Source of the DNA: Gammaproteobacteria bacterium | Lineage (GTDB): Bacteria > Pseudomonadota > Gammaproteobacteria > Pseudomonadales > Azotimanducaceae | Assembly: GCA_026706665.1 (NCBI GenBank) | Contig: JAPOYI010000152.1 | Coordinates: 1-64,000, forward strand | Direction: 5' to 3' | Length of the DNA: 64,000 nucleotides | Shown here: one piece after another, positions 46,317-54,604 of the stretch | Numbering within the stretch: the stretch's first letter is position 1 | Layout: each line of letters opens with the position of its first letter | Made by a program: the position numbers and the translations under genes | The notes under the pieces: model-generated | Databases searched by the model: none | Told to the model about the DNA's origin: nothing | What the model saw: only the letters and a program-made list of their open reading frames with translations

Positions 46317-47309
46317 CTATTCGTCGAGCTTCAGGACCCCGCGGCCGATCATCTCGCCAGCGAGAATGCGGTCGATGGCGGTGGATAGATCCTCCAGCCG
46401 CAACTGTTGCTTCAACGCCTCCAGTCCATCGATCCTCCAGTCCCCGCCCAGCTCTTGCCACAGGGCGGTCTTGTGCTCGATAGGAAGTTCGACGGAGTCG
46501 ATGCCCAGCAGGTTCACGTGGCGCAGGATGAACGGCAGCACCGTAGCGGAGAACGCGGGCGATGCGACGAGGCCGCACGCCGCGAGGCTTGCACCGTACC
46601 GGAGCGACTTGACGGCATTGAACAGGATATCCCCGCCCACCGTGTCCACGACACCACCCCAGGTCTCGCGGAGCAACGGCCGGTCCGCGCCAGCGAGTGC
46701 CGCTTCGCGCCCGACGACCACTGCCGCCCCGATCTCGCGCAGGAAACCATGCTGCGCGGGCTTGCCCGTCACCGCATGAACCGTGTAGCCGCGCTGACTC
46801 AAGAGCATCACCGCGACCGAACCGACGCCCCCTGTCGCGCCGGTGACGAGCACGGGGCCGCCCGCGGGAGTCATGCCGGCACTCTCGAGCTTCTGCACGC
46901 ACAACGCCGCGGTAAATCCGGCCGTGCCCAGAATCATGCTCTGTTCGAGCGTCAGTCCCGCCGGCAGGGGTGTCGCCCACCCCGCAGGAATGCGAATTCG
47001 CTGGCCAAAACCGCCCGGCGTATTCATGCCGAGATCGAAACCCATCGCGATGACTTCATCACCCCGGCCGAATGTATCGACGGAAGATTCCAGCACGGTG
47101 CCGGCCGCGTCGATGCCCGGAGTATGCGGATAGTTCCCGGTGACGCCGGGCCGTCCGGTCGCGGACAGCGCGTCCTTGTAGTTGAGGGAGGAATACCGCA
47201 CTTCGACGAGGAGGTCGCCTGCCGGCAGGTCGTCCACGTCGCGAGATATGATTGATCGGGCAAACCCCTTCTCTCCCCTCTCGACCCGGAACGCCCTGAA
47301 CGTGGCCAT
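46317..47309 (-). CDS. acuI: YhdH/AcuI-type quinone/acrylyl-CoA reductase
   Basis: A 330-residue zinc-independent medium-chain dehydrogenase/reductase. The N-terminus shows SSLNYKDALSATGRPGV and PHTPGIDAAGTV; the NADPH-binding fold shows VLVTGATGGVGSVAVMLLSQRGY. Members reduce acryloyl-CoA to propionyl-CoA (AcuI, in dimethylsulfoniopropionate breakdown) or quinone-like substrates; no dmd or other acu gene is nearby, so the metabolic role is open. It starts directly after the sohB stop on the same strand and probably forms an operon with it. Confidence 0.85.
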   Translation of the reverse strand: MATFRAFRVERGEKGFARSIISRDVDDLPAGDLLVEVRYSSLNYKDALSATGRPGVTGNYPHTPGIDAAGTVLESSVDTFGRGDEVIAMGFDLGMNTPGGFGQRIRIPAGWATPLPAGLTLEQSMILGTAGFTAALCVQKLESAGMTPAGGPVLVTGATGGVGSVAVMLLSQRGYTVHAVTGKPAQHGFLREIGAAVVVGREAALAGADRPLLRETWGGVVDTVGGDILFNAVKSLRYGASLAACGLVASPAFSATVLPFILRHVNLLGIDSVELPIEHKTALWQELGGDWRIDGLEALKQQLRLEDLSTAIDRILAGEMIGRGVLKLDE

Positions 47310-48308
47310 TCAGAACCTCTCCAGCACGCGTTCGACCAGCCGGCCGAAGGATGTCGACAACTGCCGCATGAGCCGCTCCATGGGTTTCTCCGGCACGATC
47401 CAGCGGACCTCGAATACGTCCTTGTCGTCACAGGCCGCAACCAGGTACTCGTCGGACGTGCAGAGTTGATCCACGAGTTTGCGGTCGATGGCCCGCTGGC
47501 CGTACCACGCTTCTCCCGTCCCCACCGCATCCAGGTCCACGTCCGGCCTGTGTTCACCGACAAAGGACTTGAACAGGGCGTGGATGTCCTCGATCTCCTC
47601 CTGCATCTTGGCGCGTCCGCTGTCCGTGTTCTGGCCGAATACCGTCAACGTCCGCTTGTGCTCTCCGGCGGTCAGAAGCTCCACGTCCACGTCGCGTTTC
47701 TTGAGGAATCGGTGGACGTTCGGCATCTGGGCCACGACACCGATGGAGCCCACGATCGCGAACGGCGCGGTAACGATCCTGTCCGCGACGGACGCCATCA
47801 TGTAGCCTCCGCTGGCCGCCACCTTGTCGATTGCCGCCACGAGCCGGATGCGCTTCTCCTTGACCCTTGCAAGCTGCGATGCGGCGAGACCGTACGCGTG
47901 GACCAGGCCCCCGGTGCTCTCGATCCTTACGACGACCTCGTCCTCTTCCCTGGCGCTGGTCAGGATCGCCGTGATCTCGTTCCTTAGGCAATCCAGTTGG
48001 GACGCCGCGAGGTCCCCCTTGAAGTTGACGACGAACACCCGCGCGCGGTCCGCCGTCGTCTTCCGCTCGCGTTTCTGTTCCCTGTTTTCTTCGCGGACGA
48101 GTTTCCTGTGCCGCGCCGCAGGCGTCAGCGCATGCTGGAGGGCGCTGCGCATCCCCCGCAAACGGTCATTGATCCGGACCACCAGGATGCTACCTTCCGG
48201 CGGCCGATGGCTGCGCCGCGCTCCCGCAGCGACGATGATCACCACGACGGCCGCGATGACCGTCAGAGCCTTCGCGAAGAAGCTCAGGTAGTCGAATACG
48301 TATTCCAT
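47310..48308 (-). CDS. sohB: Probable inner-membrane protease SohB (S49 family)
   Basis: A 332-residue S49 signal-peptide-peptidase-like serine protease. One N-terminal membrane helix (about 8-28) is followed by a charged linker rich in Arg/Glu/Lys and the S49 domain: RVFVVNFKGDLAASQLDCLRNEIT-like start, VVVRIESTGGLVHAYGLAASQL, the nucleophile in DKVAASGGYMMASVAD, GSIGVVAQMPNVHRFL, and the late LVDQLCTSDEYL. Catalytic Ser and Lys regions are both present. It is expected to cut membrane or leftover signal peptides on the periplasmic side. Confidence 0.92.
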   Translation of the reverse strand: MEYVFDYLSFFAKALTVIAAVVVIIVAAGARRSHRPPEGSILVVRINDRLRGMRSALQHALTPAARHRKLVREENREQKRERKTTADRARVFVVNFKGDLAASQLDCLRNEITAILTSAREEDEVVVRIESTGGLVHAYGLAASQLARVKEKRIRLVAAIDKVAASGGYMMASVADRIVTAPFAIVGSIGVVAQMPNVHRFLKKRDVDVELLTAGEHKRTLTVFGQNTDSGRAKMQEEIEDIHALFKSFVGEHRPDVDLDAVGTGEAWYGQRAIDRKLVDQLCTSDEYLVAACDDKDVFEVRWIVPEKPMERLMRQLSTSFGRLVERVLERF

Positions 48309-48393
48309 CTGGGATTCGCAAAGGGACGGGGAAGACGCGCTAATCTACCACAAGGGCGATTTCGCGAGAGACTTGGGACCGCGCCTCGATGCC

Positions 48394-48729
48394 ATGATGG
48401 ACCAGGACCAGCTTGCGCGTGAACTGGAAGCCCGTTACCAGCGCGCGGCGGCGGCCGGACACGACATCCAGGTTGCCTTCGCCATCGCCGACCGGCAACC
48501 GTTGGTGTGCCGCATGACGGCGGCGGGAATCGTCTTCGACGAGAGCCTGTCGCCCGAAGCGACGTTCTATTTCGACGGCGAGGAAACGCTGCTGTCCCTC
48601 CTCGGGGGCGGCGGTGACTTCGTCTCGGCCTTCATGCGCGGAGCATTCCGCTCAGACGGGCACATCACGCTGGTATTCCCGTTGCTGATGGCTTTCACGC
48701 CGAACCGCGCGACTCTTCCTTCTCCCTGA
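48394..48729 (+). CDS. SCP2-like sterol-carrier domain protein
   Basis: A protein of about 111 residues with the SCP2 lipid-binding pattern: an alternating beta sheet (DIQVAFAIADRQPLVCRMTAAGIVF), then ATFYFDGEETLLSLLGGGGDFVSAFMRGAFRSDG, which is the typical helix-turn before the last strand. Such small proteins are thought to bind lipids or fatty acyl groups. Starts at ATG 48394 or 48397; a TTG at 48373 is also possible. Its last 35 bases overlap the 3' end of nudC on the other strand. Confidence 0.7.
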   Translation: MMDQDQLARELEARYQRAAAAGHDIQVAFAIADRQPLVCRMTAAGIVFDESLSPEATFYFDGEETLLSLLGGGGDFVSAFMRGAFRSDGHITLVFPLLMAFTPNRATLPSP

Positions 48730-49543
48730 CGAATGCGTCGATGAGCCAGGCGGATATCGCCATGCGCGTGGGCGTATTCGGACGCTGGGTATAGTGGAAC
48801 CACCTCGCCTCGTCGATCTCGTCCTCCTGGCAGACGATATCGCCGCCGGCATAGTCGGCGTGGAAGCCCAGCATCAGGGAGTTGGGAAAGGGCCACGGCT
48901 GGCTGCCCATGTAGCGCAGTCCGGATATCTCGAGACCGACTTCCTCGCGCACTTCTCGATGGACGGCCTGCTCGATGGACTCGCCAGGTTCGACGAAACC
49001 GGCAATCGTGCTGAACATGCCGTGCCTCCAGCGGGCATTGCGCGCCAGCAGCATCTCGTCTCCCCTGCGCACCAGGACGATGATGCTCGGGGACAGCCTC
49101 GGATAGTTGAGCAGTCCGCAGTTGGGGCATCGCTTCGCCCGGTCGGCTTCGTGATCGCGGGTCCGGGTACCGCAGCGGCCACAGAAACGGTGATTTCGAT
49201 GCCAGTCGACAACCTGCCTGGCCCGCCCCGCGAGGTAGAAGAACGCCGGATCGACCCGCTCCATCCAATCGCGCAGGTCGACGGTCGCGAAACCATCGGG
49301 CACCGTCCCCGCAATCACGAGGACGTAGCACGACCGTCCCTCCCAGCGCCCCAGGTAGTGCCTGAGCGATACGTCGACATCGAACCAGCGGAATTCGTCG
49401 CGCGTCACGGCCCTCGGGATGCCGCCTTCGCTCAAGCACACGATACGGTCTTCGATGAAGATGAAGTACAGGGCGTCGTCGGTATCGGCGCCCTCCGGCG
49501 CAGTCACGGCGGACTCGAAGGCGTCAGGCTCGGTCGGCCACAT
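48695..49543 (-). CDS. nudC: NAD(+) diphosphatase NudC
   Basis: A 282-residue Nudix hydrolase cleaving NAD(H) to NMN and AMP and removing NAD caps from RNA. The zinc ribbon has CGRCG and CPNCG at about 121-125 and 139-143; the Nudix box is GFVEPGESIEQAVHREV followed by REEVGLEI; and the NudC-specific SQPWPFPNSLMLGF follows. All metal and catalytic residues are present. The N-terminal domain is of normal length. Confidence 0.95.
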   Translation of the reverse strand: MWPTEPDAFESAVTAPEGADTDDALYFIFIEDRIVCLSEGGIPRAVTRDEFRWFDVDVSLRHYLGRWEGRSCYVLVIAGTVPDGFATVDLRDWMERVDPAFFYLAGRARQVVDWHRNHRFCGRCGTRTRDHEADRAKRCPNCGLLNYPRLSPSIIVLVRRGDEMLLARNARWRHGMFSTIAGFVEPGESIEQAVHREVREEVGLEISGLRYMGSQPWPFPNSLMLGFHADYAGGDIVCQEDEIDEARWFHYTQRPNTPTRMAISAWLIDAFVREKEESRGSA

Positions 49544-49788
49544 CCTCAGGTCTCCCGGGGCAACGCAAAAAGCAACTATAAACGATCATCGCCGACCCCA
49601 ATGGCTCGCAGGTTTTCGCCGCGCCAAAGTAGGTTTCGTGGAATAGCATATCGGCGCATGCACAAGGGTATCCTCGTTTCGCCCCGGACGACCGGAGAAA
49701 CCGGCGTCGGACCGCGCAGCCGTCCTCCCCGCCCAACCCGGATCGACGGGCACCGGGCTCACGTTCCGGACATTCCCGGTCGAGTCCC

Positions 49789-50667
49789 GTGAGACGCATC
49801 CTGCGCGAACCGCTTCTGCACTTCATGCTCGCCGGGGCCGTGCTGTTCCTGGCGTTCGAATGGGGCAGCGACGACAGGCCTGCGCCAGCCGACGAGATTC
49901 GCGTCGACCAGGCCACTCTCGTTCAGTTTCTGGCAAACCGCGATCCGCGCCTCAATGCGGATTCCGCCGCCACCGTACTTGGTGGCATGAGCGGCGAGCG
50001 GCGGGGTGCCCTCATCGAGGACTACGTGCGGGAAGAGGTGCTCTTCCGGCAGGCGCGGAAAATTGGCCTGGACCCGTACGATCACGTGGGCCGGCGCCGC
50101 CTGATCGCGCAACTCGACTACATCAACCGGGGATTCATCGAAGACACCCTGGAGTTTTCCGATGATGAGCTCAGAGCCTTCCACGAAGCCAACAGAGGGC
50201 GCTACGTGATTGCGCCGGAGATCACGTTCACGCACGTGTATTTCAGCACGGAGCACCGGGGCGACAATGCGGGAACTTTGGCCACCGACACGCTTGAAGA
50301 ACTCAACCGGGACGCGGTGCCGTTTCACGACGGGCCGTCCCGCGGCGACCTGTTTCTCTATCACAGGAACTACGTCGCCAGGGAACCGGAGGAAGTCGAC
50401 TCCCACTTCGGCGCCGGGTTCACCGACGCCGTGTTCAACCTGGCGCCGGCCGACCGCTGGGTCGGTCCCATCGCATCGGAGCACGGCCATCATCTCGTGA
50501 TGGTCTCGTCGCGCAAGCCGGGCCGTTCGCCTCCGATGACGGAAGTCCGGCAACGGCTCGCCCAGGACTTGACCGTCGAGCGCATACGCGAAGGGCTGGA
50601 GACTTTCTACCAGGACGCCCGGAGCGCCTACGAAATCGTCGTTGACCTGCCCGGGACGATGCCGTGA
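49789..50667 (+). CDS. Membrane-anchored parvulin-type peptidyl-prolyl isomerase
   Basis: A 292-residue protein with one N-terminal membrane helix (LLHFMLAGAVLFLAFEW, about 9-25), a SurA-N-like helical region (ALIEDYVREEVLFRQARKIGLD) and a PpiC/parvulin rotamase-like region (PEITFTHVYFST, GGAGFTDAVFNLAPADRWVGPI, HLVMV). It should act on proteins in the periplasm. GTG 49789 is the start. Its stop overlaps the GTG start of the HupE-like gene, so the pair is coupled. Confidence 0.82.
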   Translation: MRRILREPLLHFMLAGAVLFLAFEWGSDDRPAPADEIRVDQATLVQFLANRDPRLNADSAATVLGGMSGERRGALIEDYVREEVLFRQARKIGLDPYDHVGRRRLIAQLDYINRGFIEDTLEFSDDELRAFHEANRGRYVIAPEITFTHVYFSTEHRGDNAGTLATDTLEELNRDAVPFHDGPSRGDLFLYHRNYVAREPEEVDSHFGAGFTDAVFNLAPADRWVGPIASEHGHHLVMVSSRKPGRSPPMTEVRQRLAQDLTVERIREGLETFYQDARSAYEIVVDLPGTMP

Positions 50668-51665
50668 GGCGTCGTCCCGTCGAACGACAGCACTGGGTGC
50701 GGGGTGCGGCCACGGTTGTCTGCATCGCCATCGCATCGGCGGCCGCGGCCGATGACCTGCGTCCCCTGTACATACAGATCGACGAGGAGGCCGAAAACCG
50801 CTACCTGCTGCGCATCAAGACGCCGCCAAGGGTGCGCCCGGACAACGTCCCCCGGATCGTGTTGCCGGAGACCTGCGGCACGGCCCTCTCCGCGCGCGCG
50901 ACGACCGCGATCCGCTGCACGCAGACCCTGCATGGCGCCGAACTGACGATTTCCTATCCGCGGCGCGAGGTAGCCAATCCGACCGTCGTGAGGGTAAATC
51001 TGCTGGCGGCAGAGAGCCACACCATGGCGCTGTCCTCGGGTACGCGCAGGTTCAGCATGCCCGGTCCCGAACATGTCGCCACCGTCGCGGTGCAGTACAC
51101 CTGGCTCGGCGCGGAACACATATGGGCCGGTTTCGACCACCTGCTGTTCCTCGTCTGCCTGATCTGGATCGCCGGAAACTGGAAGCGGATCGTTATCACC
51201 GTCACGGGCTTCACAGTGGCGCATTCGATCACACTCGCCCTGTCCGCGCTGAGTGTCGTCCGGCTGCCTGTGCCCCCTACCGAGGCCGTCATCGCCCTGA
51301 GCGTCCTGTTCCTTGCGACCGAAGTGGCCAAGGGGCCGCGCCGGGCCGGAGGCGCCGGCAGCGGGTCACTCACCTGGCGTTACCCGATAACGGTTTCCAG
51401 TGCGTTCGGCCTGCTGCACGGGCTCGGTTTCGCTGCCGTGCTCAACGAAATCGGCCTGCCACAGGTCGAAGTCGTCACCGGCCTGATCTTCTTCAACATC
51501 GGCGTCGAGATCGGTCAGGTGATCTTTGCCCTGGGCGTGGTCCTGCTGCTCCGCGGAGCGGCGCTTGCAGGTCTCGATCTGGACCGAGGGCGGTCGGTGG
51601 CGGGGTACGCTGTGGGCTGCGTTGCCGCCTACTGGCTCATCGACCGGTTGGTCGCCTTCACCTGA
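50664..51665 (+). CDS. HupE/UreJ family membrane protein
   Basis: A 333-residue protein with a signal peptide (ATVVCIAIASAAAADD), an extracytoplasmic domain of about 120 residues with a pair of cysteines (PETCGTAL, IRCTQTL), and six membrane helices of the HupE/UreJ_2 type starting at HIWAGFDHLLFLVCLIW; the His-Asp-His cluster GFDHLLFL and GFTVAHSITL, GLLHGLGFA are family features that may bind a metal such as nickel or cobalt. Its function here is unknown. It is coupled to the PPIase gene and overlaps the dnaQ 3' end by 37 bases. Confidence 0.82.
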   Translation: MRRRPVERQHWVRGAATVVCIAIASAAAADDLRPLYIQIDEEAENRYLLRIKTPPRVRPDNVPRIVLPETCGTALSARATTAIRCTQTLHGAELTISYPRREVANPTVVRVNLLAAESHTMALSSGTRRFSMPGPEHVATVAVQYTWLGAEHIWAGFDHLLFLVCLIWIAGNWKRIVITVTGFTVAHSITLALSALSVVRLPVPPTEAVIALSVLFLATEVAKGPRRAGGAGSGSLTWRYPITVSSAFGLLHGLGFAAVLNEIGLPQVEVVTGLIFFNIGVEIGQVIFALGVVLLLRGAALAGLDLDRGRSVAGYAVGCVAAYWLIDRLVAFT

Positions 51666-52393
51666 CCCGGTTGTTCCGCAGGCACGCGCCAGACCACGGC
51701 GCTATCCGTTCCGGCCTGTATCCTGTCCAGCATACCCTCGTGGGCGACCAACTCCTCGGGTGTGGCCGGCACCACGGGGAGTCGCGGCCGGTCGGCGGGA
51801 AGCCGTTCGAGGTCTTCGTCGCGCGACAGCGCGCTCTGTGGCGAATCCGAGTCGAACAGCGAGGTCTGGCCTCCCGTCATCAACAGGTAGAGATCCGCCA
51901 GGATCTCCGCGTCGACCAGCCCGCCGTGGAATTCGCGCCGGGAGTCGTCCACGCCGTAGCGCCGGCACAGGGCATCGATAGAGTTCTGTTGCCCGGGATG
52001 CTTGCGGCGAGCCAGGTCCAGGGAATCCACTATGCTGCATACGTCCCTGATCCTGGCCGGGATTCCATCCGTCTCGCCCAACAGGCTGAATTCAAAGTCG
52101 ATGAACGACTCATCGAACGACGCGTTGTGGATGATCACCTCCGCACCGCGAATGAAGTTGACGAAGTCGAGGGCGACCTCAGCGAACCTGGGTTCCTTTT
52201 CCAGGCGCTCCAGGGTCAGCCCGTGTACTTCTGTCGCGGCGTCGTCAATAGGACGTTCTGGGTGGATGTAGCAGTGGAATCGATGATCGGTAACGCGTCG
52301 GTCAAGAAGCTCGACCGCGCCAATCTCGATGATGCGATGACCCCGCTCCGCTTCGAGCCCGGTCGTCTCGGTATCCAGAACTACCTGCCGCAT
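51629..52393 (-). CDS. dnaQ: DNA polymerase III epsilon subunit (proofreading 3'-5' exonuclease)
   Basis: A 254-residue DEDDh exonuclease. Exo I is VLDTETTGLE at 5-14, Exo II HNASFDESFIDFE, and Exo III the late HGGLVDAEILADLYLLM with the catalytic His and Asp. After about 185 residues a variable linker leads to a C-terminal tail that would bind the alpha subunit. It overlaps the end of rnhA by 13 bases, the usual gammaproteobacterial rnhA-dnaQ pairing, here on the same strand. Confidence 0.94.
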   Translation of the reverse strand: MRQVVLDTETTGLEAERGHRIIEIGAVELLDRRVTDHRFHCYIHPERPIDDAATEVHGLTLERLEKEPRFAEVALDFVNFIRGAEVIIHNASFDESFIDFEFSLLGETDGIPARIRDVCSIVDSLDLARRKHPGQQNSIDALCRRYGVDDSRREFHGGLVDAEILADLYLLMTGGQTSLFDSDSPQSALSRDEDLERLPADRPRLPVVPATPEELVAHEGMLDRIQAGTDSAVVWRVPAEQPGQVKATNRSMSQ

Positions 52394-52845
52394 GATCCTC
52401 CGAGCATCGCGTCGATGGCGTCGTTGGCGGCTCGATCAACCCGCTCGTTCCCTTCGACGCCGCTGTGACCCTTGACCCACAACCACTCAACCTCGTGCAT
52501 CGACGCCAATGCGTCGAGGCGTTCCCAGAGCTCACGGTTCTTGACCGGGTCCCTGCCCGAGGTTCGCCAGCCGTTCGTCTTCCAGCGTTCCATCCATTGT
52601 GTGACGCCCAGGCGCACGTATTGCGAGTCCGTCGTCAGACGGACCTGCCTGCGCGCGCTGCCGAGAGCGGCCAGTCCCTCGATGGCGGCCTCGAGTTCCA
52701 TCCTGTTGTTCGTGGTGCTCGGCACCGCGCCCTTGAGCAGTGTCTCGCGTTCACCGCAACGCACCAGGGAGGCCCAACCACCGGGTCCCGGGTTTCCCCG
52801 GCATGCGCCATCGGTGAATATCTCGACCACGGCCCCGGCGTTCAC
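52381..52845 (-). CDS. rnhA: Ribonuclease HI
   Basis: A 154-residue type 1 RNase H degrading RNA in RNA-DNA hybrids. The four catalytic acids are in FTDGACRGNPGPGGW, RMELEAAIEGL, LTTDSQYV and ERVDRAAND, and the basic handle reads QWMERWKTNGWRTS with VKGHSGVEGNE. The start is GTG 52845, overlapping the methyltransferase stop as GTGA; the longer frame to 53007 is antisense-like and not conserved. Confidence 0.95.
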   Translation of the reverse strand: MNAGAVVEIFTDGACRGNPGPGGWASLVRCGERETLLKGAVPSTTNNRMELEAAIEGLAALGSARRQVRLTTDSQYVRLGVTQWMERWKTNGWRTSGRDPVKNRELWERLDALASMHEVEWLWVKGHSGVEGNERVDRAANDAIDAMLGGSCGR

Positions 52846-53636
52846 TGACGGGCCATGGGTCTCGGAATCGCAAGCGGCGCGATATTGTGGGCCGGGGCCA
52901 AACGCCCGACACCGGTTCGCGCGGCGGAGTTCTTCGCGGCGAGCACAAGGTAAACGCCGCCCAGTGGCACGCGCCTTTCGGCGAGCCAGTCTCCGAACTT
53001 CCGCCATCGCGCCCCGTCCAGCCCCGGTTTCAGGAATCCCCGATAGTTCATGTACGTCACGCGCTCTTCACGATCGAAACCGAGGACGGCCAACCAGTCA
53101 CTGAGCCGATAGGCGGTGACCAGTGTCATTCGGCGAGGATGGCGCAGCGCCCATAGCGACAGTGGATTGAAGGCACAGATCAGCAACCTGCCTCCTGGAC
53201 GGATCACGCGCGTGATCTCCCGGATGGCGGCACGCGGGTCCCGGGCATATTCGAGGGCGTGGTGGACGACAACCCCATCCAGGCTGTTCGCGGGGAACGG
53301 TAACGCTTCCGGGAGGGCGACCGCGGATGGAAGTTCGCTTCCGCGAACGGCGCACGGGTCCCCGGACGGGTCCCCCGACAGGTAAAAGCGGTTCTTGACC
53401 ATGCAACGCGCCGTGGCTGACGTGGTCTGCGGCGCGGGTCCCATCCATAACAGGCATTCACCGTGAAAACGGCGCACATGTCTGCGAATCAGCGAGATTT
53501 CGCGCGTGAGCAACCGTCTTCCCGGCTCTGTCGAGAACCAGCTCCTCATGAATTCGAGTGGTTGAGAAGAAACCGGCGAGGCGAGGTTGCGAATGACCGT
53601 ATTTTCCCGCAAAGTAGCCACGAGATTCGCCGTCAT
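52842..53636 (-). CDS. Class I SAM-dependent methyltransferase (rnhA-linked)
   Basis: A protein of about 264 residues with the methyltransferase fold that sits upstream of rnhA-dnaQ in many gammaproteobacteria. A divergent motif I region (ECLLWMGPAPQ) precedes LPEALPFPANSLDGVVVHHALEYARDPRAAIREITRVIRPGGRLLI-type core (about residues 125-170), then PLSLWALRH and the family tail. ATG 53636 is taken as start; ATG 53549 (MRSWFSTEPGRRLL) is an alternative. The target is unknown. Confidence 0.85.
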   Translation of the reverse strand: MTANLVATLRENTVIRNLASPVSSQPLEFMRSWFSTEPGRRLLTREISLIRRHVRRFHGECLLWMGPAPQTTSATARCMVKNRFYLSGDPSGDPCAVRGSELPSAVALPEALPFPANSLDGVVVHHALEYARDPRAAIREITRVIRPGGRLLICAFNPLSLWALRHPRRMTLVTAYRLSDWLAVLGFDREERVTYMNYRGFLKPGLDGARWRKFGDWLAERRVPLGGVYLVLAAKNSAARTGVGRLAPAHNIAPLAIPRPMARQ

Positions 53637-53689
53637 TTTGTACTGTGCGCTCTCGATCCGCAACCAGAGAAACTGCCAGGATAGGTGCA

Positions 53690-54604
53690 ATGCAAGGCAC
53701 GTCCCGGTTTGCCGGAATCGTCGTGAACAGCCGACTTTCGATTAACGTCGCCTGTGCCTGCGGCGCCCGGATTCCCTCCTCGACGTCATTTCGCCGGCTG
53801 TTCGGTTCGTTCCTCGTCGCCGCGGCATTCGGCGCAGGTGCGGCATCGCACGAACTCATCGATGCTCCCGTGTCGATCACGGGCTTTCTCGAGGAGTTGC
53901 GCCAGGGATTCGCACTGAATCACAGGCTCGACCAACCGGTGGTGTTACACGAGATAGATCGCGTTAGACGAAGCCCCGCCTACCTCGCCGTGCTTTCGCC
54001 CCGCATCGAGCGGTATCTGCCGTGGATCTGCGAAGAGGCGCGCGTACGCGGCCTGCCCTCGGAAGTCTGCCTGCTGCCAATTGTCGAGAGCGGCGTCAAC
54101 CCGGCAGCCGTGTCGCGGAGCGGAGCGCGGGGCCTGTGGCAACTGGTCCCCGGCACCGCCAAACGCTACGGCCTGAAGGTCGGCTGGCGAGTCGACGAGC
54201 GCCGCGACCCCACCGCATCTACCGATGCGGCGCTGCGCTACCTGGTCGATCTGCAGCGCCTCTTCAGCGACTGGACCCTGGCCCTCGCCGCATACAACTG
54301 CGGCGAGAACAAGGTCGCCGAGGTACTTGACAGCGCCACTGCCGGGGCGTCCTTTTTCGATTTGAGATGGCCCAGGGAAACGGCCGTCTACGTGCCGAGG
54401 CTGCTCGCCTTCGCGGCGATTTTCGCCGATCCCGCGGCTCATGGCATCGCCCTGCCGGACCGGCTGCAGCCAAACTCGGTGTCGACGACGCTCAAGCCGC
54501 CTCCCATGCGAACGGCAGCCGCGACGGTATTGGCCGGGGACGGATTGCCTTACAGGCCCGCTTCTTCTCTCAGGGAAACGACAACCGAACCGATTGCCCG
54601 CTGA
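53690..54604 (+). CDS. Lytic transglycosylase, MltD-like catalytic domain
   Basis: A 304-residue exported SLT-family transglycosylase that would cleave peptidoglycan. A hydrophobic segment (LFGSFLVAAAFGAGAASHE, about 37-55) is probably the signal peptide, so translation may begin later than ATG 53690. The catalytic Glu is in LLPIVESGVNPAAVS, followed by SGARGLWQLVPGTAKRYGL and LALAAYNCGENKV. No LysM domain follows, unlike E. coli MltD. Its last 55 bases overlap the ppiD 3' end on the other strand. Confidence 0.85.
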   Translation: MQGTSRFAGIVVNSRLSINVACACGARIPSSTSFRRLFGSFLVAAAFGAGAASHELIDAPVSITGFLEELRQGFALNHRLDQPVVLHEIDRVRRSPAYLAVLSPRIERYLPWICEEARVRGLPSEVCLLPIVESGVNPAAVSRSGARGLWQLVPGTAKRYGLKVGWRVDERRDPTASTDAALRYLVDLQRLFSDWTLALAAYNCGENKVAEVLDSATAGASFFDLRWPRETAVYVPRLLAFAAIFADPAAHGIALPDRLQPNSVSTTLKPPPMRTAAATVLAGDGLPYRPASSLRETTTEPIAR

